Positions 25,755-33,778 of a DNA stretch of 64,000 nt are shown here, piece by piece. Every line of letters begins with the position of its first letter. Position 1 is the stretch's first letter. The DNA is from Bacteroidales bacterium (GTDB lineage: Bacteria > Bacteroidota > Bacteroidia > Bacteroidales > F082), in contig JAEEON010000074.1 of the NCBI GenBank assembly GCA_016284305.1, positions 62,001-126,000 on the forward strand, in the 5' to 3' direction. The translations under genes were made by a program, and so were the position numbers. Below the pieces are notes generated by a model. That model saw only the letters and a list, made by a program, of their open reading frames with translations, did no database searches and was not told where the DNA came from.

Positions 25755-26058
25755 GAATTGAGAATTTAGAATTTAGAATTTAGAATTTAGAGATAGCCCG
25801 TTAGGGCTTAAAGCTCGGAGGAAGATAATTTAGAATTTAGAGATAGCCCGTTAGGGCTTAAAGCTCGGAGGAAGATAATTTGGAATTTAGAAATAGCCCG
25901 TTAGGGCTTAAAGCTCGGTAGAATTGATAAAAAATTGATAATTTAGAATTTAGAATTTAGAATTTAGAGATAGCCCGTTAGGGCTTAAAGCTCGGTAGAA
26001 TTGATAAAAAATTGATAATTTGGAATTTAAAGATAGCCCGTTAGGGCTTAAAGCTCGG
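25755..26058 (+). repeat. hairpin and heptamer repeat array inside the exporter operon
   Basis: This fills the 346-nt gap between the second permease and the adaptor gene. Five copies of TAGCCCGTTAGGGCTTAAAGCTCGG start at 25794, 25844, 25894, 25971 and 26034; each holds the small hairpin AGCCC-GTTA-GGGCT. The spacers are made of GAATTTA heptamers (four or five tandem units at 25755-25789, three at 25946-25966) and GATAAAAAATTGATAA. Spacing is 50, 50, 77 and 63 nt. The 14-nt difference between the last two equals two heptamers. It is not a CRISPR array: the spacers are repeats themselves. Confidence 0.92.
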
Positions 26059-26096
26059 TAGCATCGGAAGAAAAAATGAATTAAAAGAATCATATC

Positions 26097-27197
26097 ATGA
26101 AGAAATTTTTCAAAATTTTGTTTTTCATCTTGTTAGGAATAGGGGTTATTTGGACATTCGTGTATCTTTTCAAGAAATCGAAACCCTCGACGGTTGTTTA
26201 CGAAGTGGTGGAAGCCCGCCTCGACACCATCCAGAAGACCACAGTGGTCACCGGACAGATCGACCCTCGCGACGAGGTGGCCATGAAACCTCAAGTGTCG
26301 GGCATCATTGCCGAAATTCTCAAAGAGCCTGGACAACAAGTCAAGCAAGGGGAAGTCATCGCTGTAGTAAAAGTCATCCCCGACGTGAGCAGCCTCTCCG
26401 CCGCCGAGTCGCAGGTCAGGGTGTCGAAGCTCAACCTCGATAATGTGGAGAAGACCTTCAAGCGCCAAGAGAGCCTGAAACAGAAAGGCCTCATCTCTGC
26501 CGAGGAATTCGAGAAAGCACAGCTGGAGTACCAACAAGCCAAAGAGAGCTACAGCAATGCCAAAGACCAGCTCAACATCATCAAAGAAGGCATCTCGAAG
26601 AGCGCGACGGGGTACAGCAACACGAAGATCAAAGCCACCATCTCGGGCATGATCCTCGACATCCCCGTCAAGGTGGGTAACTCCGTCATCAACTCGAACA
26701 CCTTCAACGACGGCACCACCATCGCGACCATCGCCAACATGAAAGATATGATTTTCAAGGGCAAGCTCGACGAGACTGAGGTGGGCAAGATCCACGAGGG
26801 CATGCCGCTCGTCCTGACCATCGGAGCCATGAACGACCGCAAATTCGACGCCGAGCTGGAGTACATTGCTCCCAAAGGCACCCAGGAGAGCGGGGCCGTC
26901 TTCTTCGAGATGCGTGCCAAGGCACTTCTACCCGATGACGTCTTTGTCCGCGCCGGCTACTCTGCCAATGCCGAGATCATCCTCGACCGTGCGGTGGGCG
27001 CCGTGGTCGTCCCCGAGAGCTGCATCAACTATGAAGACGGAGAGACCTACGTGTATCGTTGTCTCCAAGAAAACCCTCAGTCATTCGAAAAGCAAGCCGT
27101 GAAGGTAGGCCTCTCCGATGGTGTCAACATCGTCATCACTGAGGGACTGAAAGTCGGCGACAAAATCCGTGGTAATGAAATAGTAACCAAAAACTAA
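26097..27197 (+). CDS. periplasmic adaptor (HlyD/MacA family) of the exporter
   Basis: The 366-residue protein has an N-terminal membrane anchor (ILFFILLGIGVIWTFVYLF), a lipoyl half (GQIDPRDEVAMKPQVSGIIAEI), a coiled-coil hairpin (about 95-165), the second lipoyl half (TIKATISGMILDIPVKVGNSV) and a beta-barrel plus membrane-proximal domain (GMPLVLTIGA, VVVPESCINYEDG). This is the MacA plan: it bridges the inner-membrane permease and the outer-membrane channel. Its stop is 6 nt before the tolC-like gene. Confidence 0.92.
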   Translation: MKKFFKILFFILLGIGVIWTFVYLFKKSKPSTVVYEVVEARLDTIQKTTVVTGQIDPRDEVAMKPQVSGIIAEILKEPGQQVKQGEVIAVVKVIPDVSSLSAAESQVRVSKLNLDNVEKTFKRQESLKQKGLISAEEFEKAQLEYQQAKESYSNAKDQLNIIKEGISKSATGYSNTKIKATISGMILDIPVKVGNSVINSNTFNDGTTIATIANMKDMIFKGKLDETEVGKIHEGMPLVLTIGAMNDRKFDAELEYIAPKGTQESGAVFFEMRAKALLPDDVFVRAGYSANAEIILDRAVGAVVVPESCINYEDGETYVYRCLQENPQSFEKQAVKVGLSDGVNIVITEGLKVGDKIRGNEIVTKN

Positions 27198-27203
27198 ACA
27201 ACC

Positions 27204-28520
27204 ATGAAAAAGTTCATCCTCGTATCGGCATTATGGATGGTGGCTTTCACGCTGAGTGCGCAACAGCCGTGGACTTTGCAGCAGTGCATCGACTATGCCA
27301 TGGAACACAACGTGAACATCTTGCAAAGCCGACTGCAGCAGCAGAACGCCGACTATCAACTCAAGATGAGCCAAAACGCCTGGTTACCTTCGGTCAACGC
27401 CAGTGCCTCCGAGGGCTTTGGCTTCGGACAGTCGCCTTCCTATACCGGCGTGTATGTCTCCGACAACTCGTCATCCGCATCGGTGGGTCTCAGCGTCTCT
27501 GTACCCCTGTTCCAAGGCCTGAACCTCTACAACACCAACAAGGCGAACCAGCTGAACTACGACGCCAGCATCCAGGACTTTGAAGCCGCCAAACGAGAGC
27601 TCCATCTGGCCATCATGGCCTACTACATGGAGGTGGTCTATTGCAAGGAGCTGAAAGGCGTGGCTGAGAAACAATTGGAACTTTCCGAGAGCCAACACCA
27701 ACGCACACAAGAGCTGTTCGAGGTAGGTCGTCTCCCCGAGTCGAACGTCTATGAAAGCGCTGCCCAAGTAGCCTCCGACCGCGCCTCCCTGACTGAAGCC
27801 GAGAACAACTTGATGTTAAGGCTTCTGGATCTCACCCAAGCCCTTGAGATTGACAATGTGGAAGGCTTCGATGTGGTGTCGCCAGAGGCCTTCATCGTTG
27901 ATGGCGAGCTACCCTTAGCCTCTCCGCAAGTCACTATCCAACAGGCCTTGACCCATCAACCAGAGATGCAAGCTGCCCAACTGAGATTGCAACAGGCACA
28001 TTATGACTTGAAAGCCGCCAAGTCGGCTTGGTATCCCTCGTTGAGCTTCTACGGTGGCTATTCCAACGGCTATTATCATTATTTCACCAACGCCAACGCC
28101 AACATCCCTTTCTCGCAACAGCTGAAGACCAACGGCCGTACCCAGCTGGGTTTGTCGCTCAACATCCCAATTTTCAACAGCATGCAGACAAAATACCGTG
28201 TGAAGATGACCGAGTTGGATATTGAAAACCAGCGACTGAACATCGAAAACACCAGCAAGAAGCTGAAGAAAGAGATCCAACAAGCCTATTACAGTGCCGT
28301 GGCTGCCAAGCAGAAATATGTGGCCGCCGAAAACACCTTGAAGTCTTCGCAACTGGCTTACGAATACGCCCAAGCCGGCTTCGAGGCAGGCAAGACTACC
28401 CTGATGGAACTCAACGAGAGCAAGAACCGTCTTTATAAAGCCGAGTCGAGCCTATTGCAGGCCAAGTACGAATACCTGTACCGTTGCAAGGTGATGGCTT
28501 TCTACAATAGCTTCACCTGA
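27204..28520 (+). CDS. TolC-family outer membrane channel protein
   Basis: The 438-residue protein has a signal peptide (MKKFILVSALWMVAFTLSAQ) and the twofold TolC repeat: WTLQQCIDYAMEHN begins the first half, and VTIQQALTHQPEMQAAQLRLQQA begins the second, with long helical stretches rich in Gln and Ala. YGGYSNGYYHY and LGLSLNIPIFNS mark the membrane strands. It completes the exporter. Its last 19 nt overlap the end of the convergent propeller-protein gene. Confidence 0.93.
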   Translation: MKKFILVSALWMVAFTLSAQQPWTLQQCIDYAMEHNVNILQSRLQQQNADYQLKMSQNAWLPSVNASASEGFGFGQSPSYTGVYVSDNSSSASVGLSVSVPLFQGLNLYNTNKANQLNYDASIQDFEAAKRELHLAIMAYYMEVVYCKELKGVAEKQLELSESQHQRTQELFEVGRLPESNVYESAAQVASDRASLTEAENNLMLRLLDLTQALEIDNVEGFDVVSPEAFIVDGELPLASPQVTIQQALTHQPEMQAAQLRLQQAHYDLKAAKSAWYPSLSFYGGYSNGYYHYFTNANANIPFSQQLKTNGRTQLGLSLNIPIFNSMQTKYRVKMTELDIENQRLNIENTSKKLKKEIQQAYYSAVAAKQKYVAAENTLKSSQLAYEYAQAGFEAGKTTLMELNESKNRLYKAESSLLQAKYEYLYRCKVMAFYNSFT

Positions 28521-29785
28521 TACAAGGCCTGCCGGTGGTTATGCCCCGTGGGATAAAGGAAATAAAGCACTCGGTTGTGTACCCGTAACATCTCCGCAAA
28601 AGGATAGCCGCTGAGGTCGAGGATGGGTGTTGCGGTACCCGTCGTCAAGTCGATACGCATCAAGGTACACAGACCGTCGTTGATAAAAAACGTGTAAAAC
28701 TCTTTTCGGGCACGGTCCACCATCATGGTTTTCTTCCATCGCTTGTCAGGAACCATGCCACCCGTCCAATGCTTGCGCTCATGGTAAACGAGCGGATAGC
28801 TTTCCACTGCCATACCGACGGAGTCGAAGACGATGGTCTCGCGATCCGTGTAATCAAACAGATAAAACTTGTTGTCGATACTGTAAATCGGGTTATAGAT
28901 ATAAAGCAGATGCGGGAAAAAGTTGATGGCATAGAAATAAAAGCTGTCCACCTGGCCTCGGCTCGACCTCAGCACGTCGTCGAGTGCATCTTCATCCACG
29001 ATGTGATACAGCGGATACACCGTGTCGGCCGTCGGTGTCACACAATAATAGTATTGTTCCAAGCCGTAAAAGCCATACCGCCCAGTGACAACCACTTTGT
29101 CGGAAGCCGCCACGATGGGTGCATAGTCATGATAGAATTTCTCGGTAGAAATCGGGGAATACAGAAACATGTCCTTCTTCTGTCCATCGGCGGTCTCGGT
29201 GAAGCCAAGCTGACAAGCGTTCTCTGCGCTCACCACATGGATGAACCCATAAAAATCCTTATAGAGGTTCTTGTACGAAGAAGAAATCTTCAGCTCATGC
29301 AAGGTGTCCATCTCGAAAGAGAGGTGCAGCAAAGCAGCGTTTCGTTGACGATAGGCAAGAAGATAAATGCCGTCGTCAGCAATCACATAGTCGATAACGC
29401 TCCTCACGGGATTGTCAAAAGCGATGTTGGGGGCGTTGGCGGTGATTTCCACCTCCAAGAGTTCGTGTTTTTTGGTTTTCATCTCGATTTTTACTTCTTC
29501 ACCTATCAGATCTTTCTCTTTGATGATATAAGTCATCGGCTCATAAACAATATGCGCAAAGCGAATCTTTTGTCCCACCATCGGTCGTGACAAAGTAAAA
29601 TGTCCGTTTTCATCTGTTATGGAAACGAGAAGCGAGTCATTCACATAAACGCTTACGTTTTCGATGGCACGACCTTTCTCGTTGAGGCAAACGCCTTGGA
29701 GATAGGGACATTCTTGAGCATAGTCCTTCAAGGAAAGCAACAATAGAAGGAATGTCAAAAATGAGTAAAATCGAGTGTTTTTCAT
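28502..29785 (-). CDS. secreted protein: carboxypeptidase-regulatory-like domain plus propeller-like region
   Basis: The 427-residue product has a signal peptide (FLTFLLLLLSLKDYAQ). A CarboxypepD_reg-like beta-sandwich follows (residues about 28-105: GVCLNEKGRAIENVSVYVND, TDENGHFTLS). The rest is a beta-rich region with repeated YLLAYR, FYGFIHVVS and LLYIYNPIYSIDNKFYLFDY segments, like a six-bladed propeller. It shares its whole plan with the upstream gene, so the two are a tandem duplication. The function is unknown; such N-terminal domains are common in Bacteroidota envelope proteins and may bind partners or glycans. Confidence 0.78.
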   Translation of the reverse strand: MKNTRFYSFLTFLLLLLSLKDYAQECPYLQGVCLNEKGRAIENVSVYVNDSLLVSITDENGHFTLSRPMVGQKIRFAHIVYEPMTYIIKEKDLIGEEVKIEMKTKKHELLEVEITANAPNIAFDNPVRSVIDYVIADDGIYLLAYRQRNAALLHLSFEMDTLHELKISSSYKNLYKDFYGFIHVVSAENACQLGFTETADGQKKDMFLYSPISTEKFYHDYAPIVAASDKVVVTGRYGFYGLEQYYYCVTPTADTVYPLYHIVDEDALDDVLRSSRGQVDSFYFYAINFFPHLLYIYNPIYSIDNKFYLFDYTDRETIVFDSVGMAVESYPLVYHERKHWTGGMVPDKRWKKTMMVDRARKEFYTFFINDGLCTLMRIDLTTGTATPILDLSGYPFAEMLRVHNRVLYFLYPTGHNHRQALYQVKLL

Positions 29786-29803
29786 AGCGATATGGTATTA
29801 AGG

Positions 29804-31048
29804 TTATTCTATTCCCATTCGATACAGCGCTTTGCTGTGAGTGTTGCCCGTGTGATACATAAAATACAGCCATCCATCGTTTACTTTGGGGAGTAGCACA
29901 AATTGGAATCCAGACAACCTTGCGACTTCTTTGGTTTTTCCTGTTTTCATATCGATTTTATTTAATACCAATATGCTTTCCTCCAAGAAAACCGCATAGA
30001 ACTCTTTTCTTACCTGATCTACCAATACCATTCGATTCCAGGTGCTTTTCATGGGCCGTTTGCCATTCCATTGCACATCCCGATGGAATTTAATCGGTGT
30101 TTCACCGACCAGTTTTGTGTTTTTATCGAAAAACTCTATCTTGTCAGCTTCGAAATTGAACAAGACCAAAGAATCTCCCACGGCAAACACAGGGTCAAAA
30201 ATCGGAGGAGGTGGAATCATGCCGCCAAGACCGAACTTTCTGATGTTTTCAACTATATCCAAACCCTCCGGGTCAAAAGTGTATTCCAAGAGATAAGCAT
30301 TGGTGTCTCCTTTTGTGAAATAATGGAAATACAGTTCTTGTGCCCCGTCGCCGTAGGTGGCAATTACAAGAGTACTATCGATCAAGGCGGCAGCGTTACC
30401 CATGATTCTATAAAAATCGCGGTGTGACATGCCGTAGAAAAGCTCCGCATCCAAATAAGTGTCGCCAAGTTGCCGATGTCCAATTTGGTAAGTGGAGTCA
30501 TAACTGATCAGATGGATTTGCCCATAAACGTCCTTGTAAAGCCTTTCAAACTTCCTGTCGATAGGAAGTATTGACAACGTGTCGAAGTCCAGCGTAAGAT
30601 GAAGCAGGGCGTTGCTGCTTTTGCGATAGACGATCATATAAAGGCCCATCTCATTGATTTCGTAGGCCAGAAGGCTGATCAAGGGTTCGTGATAGGCGAT
30701 TTCCGGCTTGTTTTCGCTCACGGTCACTTCTGCTAGGGGATAGTCCACGGGGCGCATACGGAAACTGATGTTGACATTTTCTGTTTGTAACTGTTTCGGA
30801 GTGAGGCTCACGATGGTGTCCTGATAGCCGATACAGGAATACAACAAGTTAACCTGATTGGAATTATCGGTTAAGAGTAGCCTATAGTTGCCTTTGGCAT
30901 CAGTGACCGTTCCTTGTTTTGTTTCGGTCACGATGATGTGAACATTCTGCACCCCAAGATTGCCGTGAACCATCGTTTTCGTTTGCGAAAAGGAGGTGAA
31001 GCCTAACGTGATCAATAAGAGGATTAATAGAAATCGACCGTTATTCAT
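29804..31048 (-). CDS. paralogue of the preceding secreted regulatory-domain/propeller protein
   Basis: The 414-residue product has a signal peptide (FLLILLLITLGFTSFSQ), a CarboxypepD_reg-like domain (GNLGVQNVHIIVTETKQGTVTDAKGNYRL) and a propeller-like remainder. It shares motifs with its neighbour: YHEPLISLLAYEINEMGLYMIVYR against FDNPVRSVIDYVIADDGIYLLAYR, and FERLYKDVYGQIHLIS against YKNLYKDFYGFIHVVS. It lies 18 nt before the second copy, so they form one transcript. Both likely act in the periplasm or on the cell surface. The function is unknown. Confidence 0.78.
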   Translation of the reverse strand: MNNGRFLLILLLITLGFTSFSQTKTMVHGNLGVQNVHIIVTETKQGTVTDAKGNYRLLLTDNSNQVNLLYSCIGYQDTIVSLTPKQLQTENVNISFRMRPVDYPLAEVTVSENKPEIAYHEPLISLLAYEINEMGLYMIVYRKSSNALLHLTLDFDTLSILPIDRKFERLYKDVYGQIHLISYDSTYQIGHRQLGDTYLDAELFYGMSHRDFYRIMGNAAALIDSTLVIATYGDGAQELYFHYFTKGDTNAYLLEYTFDPEGLDIVENIRKFGLGGMIPPPPIFDPVFAVGDSLVLFNFEADKIEFFDKNTKLVGETPIKFHRDVQWNGKRPMKSTWNRMVLVDQVRKEFYAVFLEESILVLNKIDMKTGKTKEVARLSGFQFVLLPKVNDGWLYFMYHTGNTHSKALYRMGIE

Positions 31049-31077
31049 AGTGATGGAGTTTTAGGATTTCATCACGA

Positions 31078-31085
31078 CAAAATTA
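31078..31085 (-). promoter_or_regulatory. -7 box of the propeller-protein pair
   Basis: The minus strand reads TAATTTTG, 29 nt upstream of the ATG at 31048. Confidence 0.6.
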
Positions 31086-31183
31086 AGTTACAATATTTTT
31101 GTTTTTTATGGTCTTGTTTCTTGATATAGATTTTTATGGATGAAAAATAATAGTATCTTTTTGAAAATCAATATAATATATGT

Positions 31184-31191
31184 TATCTTTG
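31184..31191 (+). promoter_or_regulatory. orphan -7 box
   Basis: TATCTTTG on the plus strand, pointing into the short unassigned ORF at 31270. No full-length gene follows. Confidence 0.45.
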
Positions 31192-31269
31192 TATAGAATA
31201 ATCTAAATAGTATCAAAAAATTTAGCATCAAAACTATTGACCGCACCCGTGTGGCCATTGACGACTATT

Positions 31270-31374
31270 ATGAAGCTGTTGGAAAAAGAGACCGCGACAT
31301 GCAAAAATTTATGTAGCGAAGGTTTTCGTCTCGCCAACGAAATCATCGACCGTTGCGCTAAGATGTTGGCATAG
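31270..31374 (+). other. unassigned 34-codon ORF, possible gene remnant
   Basis: Between the two divergent flanks (31049-31357) the only structure I see is the -7 box at 31184 and this ATG-to-TAG frame (MKLLEKETATCKNLCSEGF and onward, ending AKMLA). A second frame over the same DNA reads TIDRTRVAIDDYYEAVGKRDRD before a stop at about 31315, which also looks protein-like. A frameshifted remnant of a once longer gene would explain both. It overlaps the end of the convergent regulator gene by 17 nt. I do not recognise the product. Confidence 0.35.
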
Positions 31375-32311
31375 CATTCAAAACTGCTGAAACGGGGTCC
31401 TTCCCTACCTTTTTCAGCAAATTTGAGCGGTATTTCATCACCGTGTTTTGGCTTAATTCGAGGATTTCAGCTTCTTCTTTGATGCGGAATTCGAGGAAGT
31501 TAAGGATCAGTAAGTCGTATTCCTGCTCGCTCAAGTCGGGATAGGTGGCTTTTAACTGCTCGTAAGCTTTGGGGTAGGTGGCATTGAAAGCTTCGAGGAT
31601 GCGTTTGCGCTGGCTGCCTCGCGAAAGGACTTCCCTGGCCTGCCGTTGGAGGTTTTCAAAAGTCTGGCGTTCAATGGCGGATTGCGCCTCGTTGAGTTGG
31701 CGGTCATACGCCAGAAGCTCCCGGTCATAGGCTTGACGTTGTTCGTCGTACGTTTGCCGTTGCCTATGGTTGGCCTTACGTAACCGAAGGATCACCCAAG
31801 TCATCATCAAAAGCGCCAGCAAGGACACAGCGACAATGAACACAATTCTCTTATGGGCTTGCTGCCGTTCTTGGTTCAGGGTAAGGTCATAGTTTTCAGC
31901 CAAATACAGGGCGTATTCGTTGATTTTCAAGGTGTCGCCCTGGGCCAAAGCGATGTCAAGCAAGTATCTTGCGGCCGTCATCTTTTCGTCGGTATCCATT
32001 AAAAACACCTGCTCCAGATAGACTTTGGCGGAATCTTGCTGCCCTTCGAAATAATACTCGGTGCCGCGGTTCAGGTACCGATGCCTGTCATTCGTAGGAT
32101 GGGCATATGTGGTCAGAGGAGTAACAAAACAGAAAACGATAGCTGTCATGGCGAGCGAAACACCATGGAGTGTAGCCATCCAACATGACCCAGAATGGCC
32201 AAGACAACTCGGGGTGGATTGCCGCGTCGCTCCGCAAAGCTTCGCTCCTCGCAATGACAGGAACGAGGCAATGGAAAGCAAAAACCATATACTCTTCAAC
32301 CGTTGACGCAT
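31358..32311 (-). CDS. membrane TPR-type HTH regulator with a repeat element in its signal region
   Basis: The 317-residue product has, in order: an N-terminal signal-like region, a short TPR-like stretch (YLNRGTEYYFEGQQDSAKVYLEQVF), a membrane helix (VFIVAVSLLALLMMTWVIL), a Gln-rich coiled coil, and a LuxR-like HTH (YPDLSEQEYDLLILNFLEF ... NTVMKYRSNLLKKVG). The signal region is odd: MRQRLKSIWFLLSIASF is followed by about 39 residues encoded by a palindromic repeat element (SLRGAKLCGATRQS to VSLAMTA), and then by VFCFVTPLTTYA. The repeat keeps the frame. An ATG inside its end (32149) could also serve as start. Inference: a one-component regulator that senses outside the cell and binds DNA inside. 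Confidence 0.78.
   Translation of the reverse strand: MRQRLKSIWFLLSIASFLSLRGAKLCGATRQSTPSCLGHSGSCWMATLHGVSLAMTAIVFCFVTPLTTYAHPTNDRHRYLNRGTEYYFEGQQDSAKVYLEQVFLMDTDEKMTAARYLLDIALAQGDTLKINEYALYLAENYDLTLNQERQQAHKRIVFIVAVSLLALLMMTWVILRLRKANHRQRQTYDEQRQAYDRELLAYDRQLNEAQSAIERQTFENLQRQAREVLSRGSQRKRILEAFNATYPKAYEQLKATYPDLSEQEYDLLILNFLEFRIKEEAEILELSQNTVMKYRSNLLKKVGKDPVSAVLNAMPTS
32144..32259. repeat. 116-bp palindromic repeat element, copy 2, inside a coding region
   Basis: The ends TGTCATGGCGAG and CTCGCAATGACA match those of copy 1 (19368-19461), with one changed base. It also shares the internal GGATTGCCGCGTCGCTCCGCA-type segment. The middle differs and is longer. It lies within codons 18-57 of the regulator gene. 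Confidence 0.88.
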
Positions 32312-32319
32312 GGCCTAAA

Positions 32320-33393
32320 TCATTCTTTAATCTCAATCCTGCTGATCACTCCTTGGCTTCGATCCGAGTCAAGATACACGCTGTAGGCATATCCACCGTG
32401 GACCTTGAAAACTCTCGGATAAATGCTGGGACAGGCTTTCTGAATGGTACCCACCGTGCCCTTCTCTGGGTTATAAAGCCCTAGATAGTTCATCCCGTTT
32501 TTCATGAACAGGCCGTAAGTCTTTCCCATGAGTTCATCGGTCAGGAACTGATTCTTGAAATAGGAATCACCCGAAAGAATCTTCAAAGGCCTGGGGTCGG
32601 ACACCTTGAACTCCTTATCGACCTCCACGATCTTGCATCCCTGTAAGTCAATCAATTGCAGGAGACCGTTGTATTTCAAGGCTGCCGTATGGTATTCTTT
32701 GGCGACATTTTGTCGGTACCACAGGATCTGAAGATGGATATTCAAGGTTTTGTTCAGACGTCGCAAATCGCCATCCCACATACCCATTCGCAGCTCATTG
32801 GCCCCGATAGGCACTGCATGGTCGTACATGGCGATGATCCGGTTCAGATGGGCCTGACAGATTTCAACGGCCGCTGTGTTGATAAAACGGCACAAAGGAT
32901 GGTTTTTCTTTTCCGGATCGTCTTTCAGGATGTACGAATAGGTTTGTGTTTGTCCGTGAAACTCCTGAACGTGGTAGTCATGCTTGTCATAAACCATGCT
33001 GCGGAGCACGTTGGCCCCATTGAACTCCAACACATATTTCGCCACTTTGTCGTTGAATTGCTGTTTGGAGAACGTCGTCAAAGGCAAGGCGTTCCACTGA
33101 TGATCAAAATAAACCTGAAGGCAGCTGTCGCGGTTCATCAGTAGGAAATGCCCAAAGGGGTCGATATACAATTCCTCATACTGCTGCTGGAACTCAGTCT
33201 CGCTCAGCTTGTTTCCCTCAAGGTCAAGCAGGCTCAACACCGAACTGCGGCTACGGTTCTCCAGGACGAGGACCTGGTTCCCCGAAAATGCCACATCGGC
33301 GATATAGCGTCCGCTTTTGGTCCGATAGAATTCACCAGCTCGGAGACTTCCAACCAGGCAAAACAGCACAACGATAATCAAGTATCTTTTCAT
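32320..33393 (-). CDS. secreted TolB-like/six-bladed propeller protein
   Basis: The 357-residue product has a signal peptide (YLIIVVLFCLVGSLRAG) and repeated propeller-type blades: GRYIADVAFSGNQVLVLENRSRS, LSLLDLEGNKLS, LYIDPFGHFLLMNRD. It belongs with the BF3164-like and 6-bladed beta-propeller proteins common in Bacteroidota. It ends 8 nt before the TPR-HTH regulator gene (start 32311), so the two are probably one operon, and the propeller protein may be the sensor partner of the regulator. Its -7 box lies only 6 nt before the ATG. Confidence 0.72.
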   Translation of the reverse strand: MKRYLIIVVLFCLVGSLRAGEFYRTKSGRYIADVAFSGNQVLVLENRSRSSVLSLLDLEGNKLSETEFQQQYEELYIDPFGHFLLMNRDSCLQVYFDHQWNALPLTTFSKQQFNDKVAKYVLEFNGANVLRSMVYDKHDYHVQEFHGQTQTYSYILKDDPEKKNHPLCRFINTAAVEICQAHLNRIIAMYDHAVPIGANELRMGMWDGDLRRLNKTLNIHLQILWYRQNVAKEYHTAALKYNGLLQLIDLQGCKIVEVDKEFKVSDPRPLKILSGDSYFKNQFLTDELMGKTYGLFMKNGMNYLGLYNPEKGTVGTIQKACPSIYPRVFKVHGGYAYSVYLDSDRSQGVISRIEIKE

Positions 33394-33399
33394 GGGAAC

Positions 33400-33407
33400 A
33401 AAGGTAT
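33400..33407 (-). promoter_or_regulatory. -7 box very close to a start codon
   Basis: The minus strand reads TACCTTTG, ending 6 nt before the ATG at 33393. If used, the transcript would be leaderless or nearly so. Confidence 0.45.
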
Positions 33408-33532
33408 TGAATATTTCATCAAAAAAATTGCTCCACCAAATCGAGTACAGATTTTTATTGTTAATGCAGATAGTTAATTTGTTGATTTTCTATAGAATAG
33501 CCAAGAATACATTATAGTTTTATATTATCAAA

Positions 33533-33570
33533 AAGAGAGGGTGACCTTATGGTTTTGGTCACCCTCTCTT
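33533..33570 (-). terminator. strong hairpin terminator
   Basis: AAGAGAGGGTGACC (33533-33546) pairs perfectly over 14 bp with GGTCACCCTCTCTT (33557-33570), with a 10-nt loop. On the minus strand it ends the lipoprotein operon (35039 to 33592) and is followed by T-rich sequence. Confidence 0.85.
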
Positions 33571-33591
33571 ATTCATATGAAAGTGTAATGG

Positions 33592-33759
33592 CTATTTAGG
33601 TGATGATTTCGGCTTGGGCGTAAAACTATTATTCTGATTGCTGTTGTTAGAGGTTGTCTTTTTTGATCCTGGCTTGTCATTATTTTGCTGATTGCTGCTG
33701 TTTTGGCTTGCCACTTTCAGCTTTGGTTGGCCTTTATCAATATATTCAAAATATTGCAT
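33592..33759 (-). CDS. 55-residue Asn/Ser/Gln/Lys-rich small ORF
   Basis: This is too short for the ORF track. It starts 20 nt after the 207-residue lipoprotein gene and stops 22 nt before the strong terminator, so it would be the last gene of that transcript. The product begins MQYFEYIDKGQPKLKV and then turns into a low-complexity tail (SNQQNNDKPG, NNSNQNNS, PKPKSSPK). It has no signal peptide. A stop codon directly precedes the ATG. The first 15 residues look like normal protein. The tail could be a disordered linker or decayed sequence. Confidence 0.4.
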   Translation of the reverse strand: MQYFEYIDKGQPKLKVASQNSSNQQNNDKPGSKKTTSNNSNQNNSFTPKPKSSPK

Positions 33760-33778
33760 TCACGAACAGAAAGATTTA

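Noticed and set aside
25755-26058. Possible CRISPR array
   Set aside because: The repeats are 25 nt with spacing of 50-77 nt, but the spacers are the same low-complexity heptamers each time and no cas genes are near.
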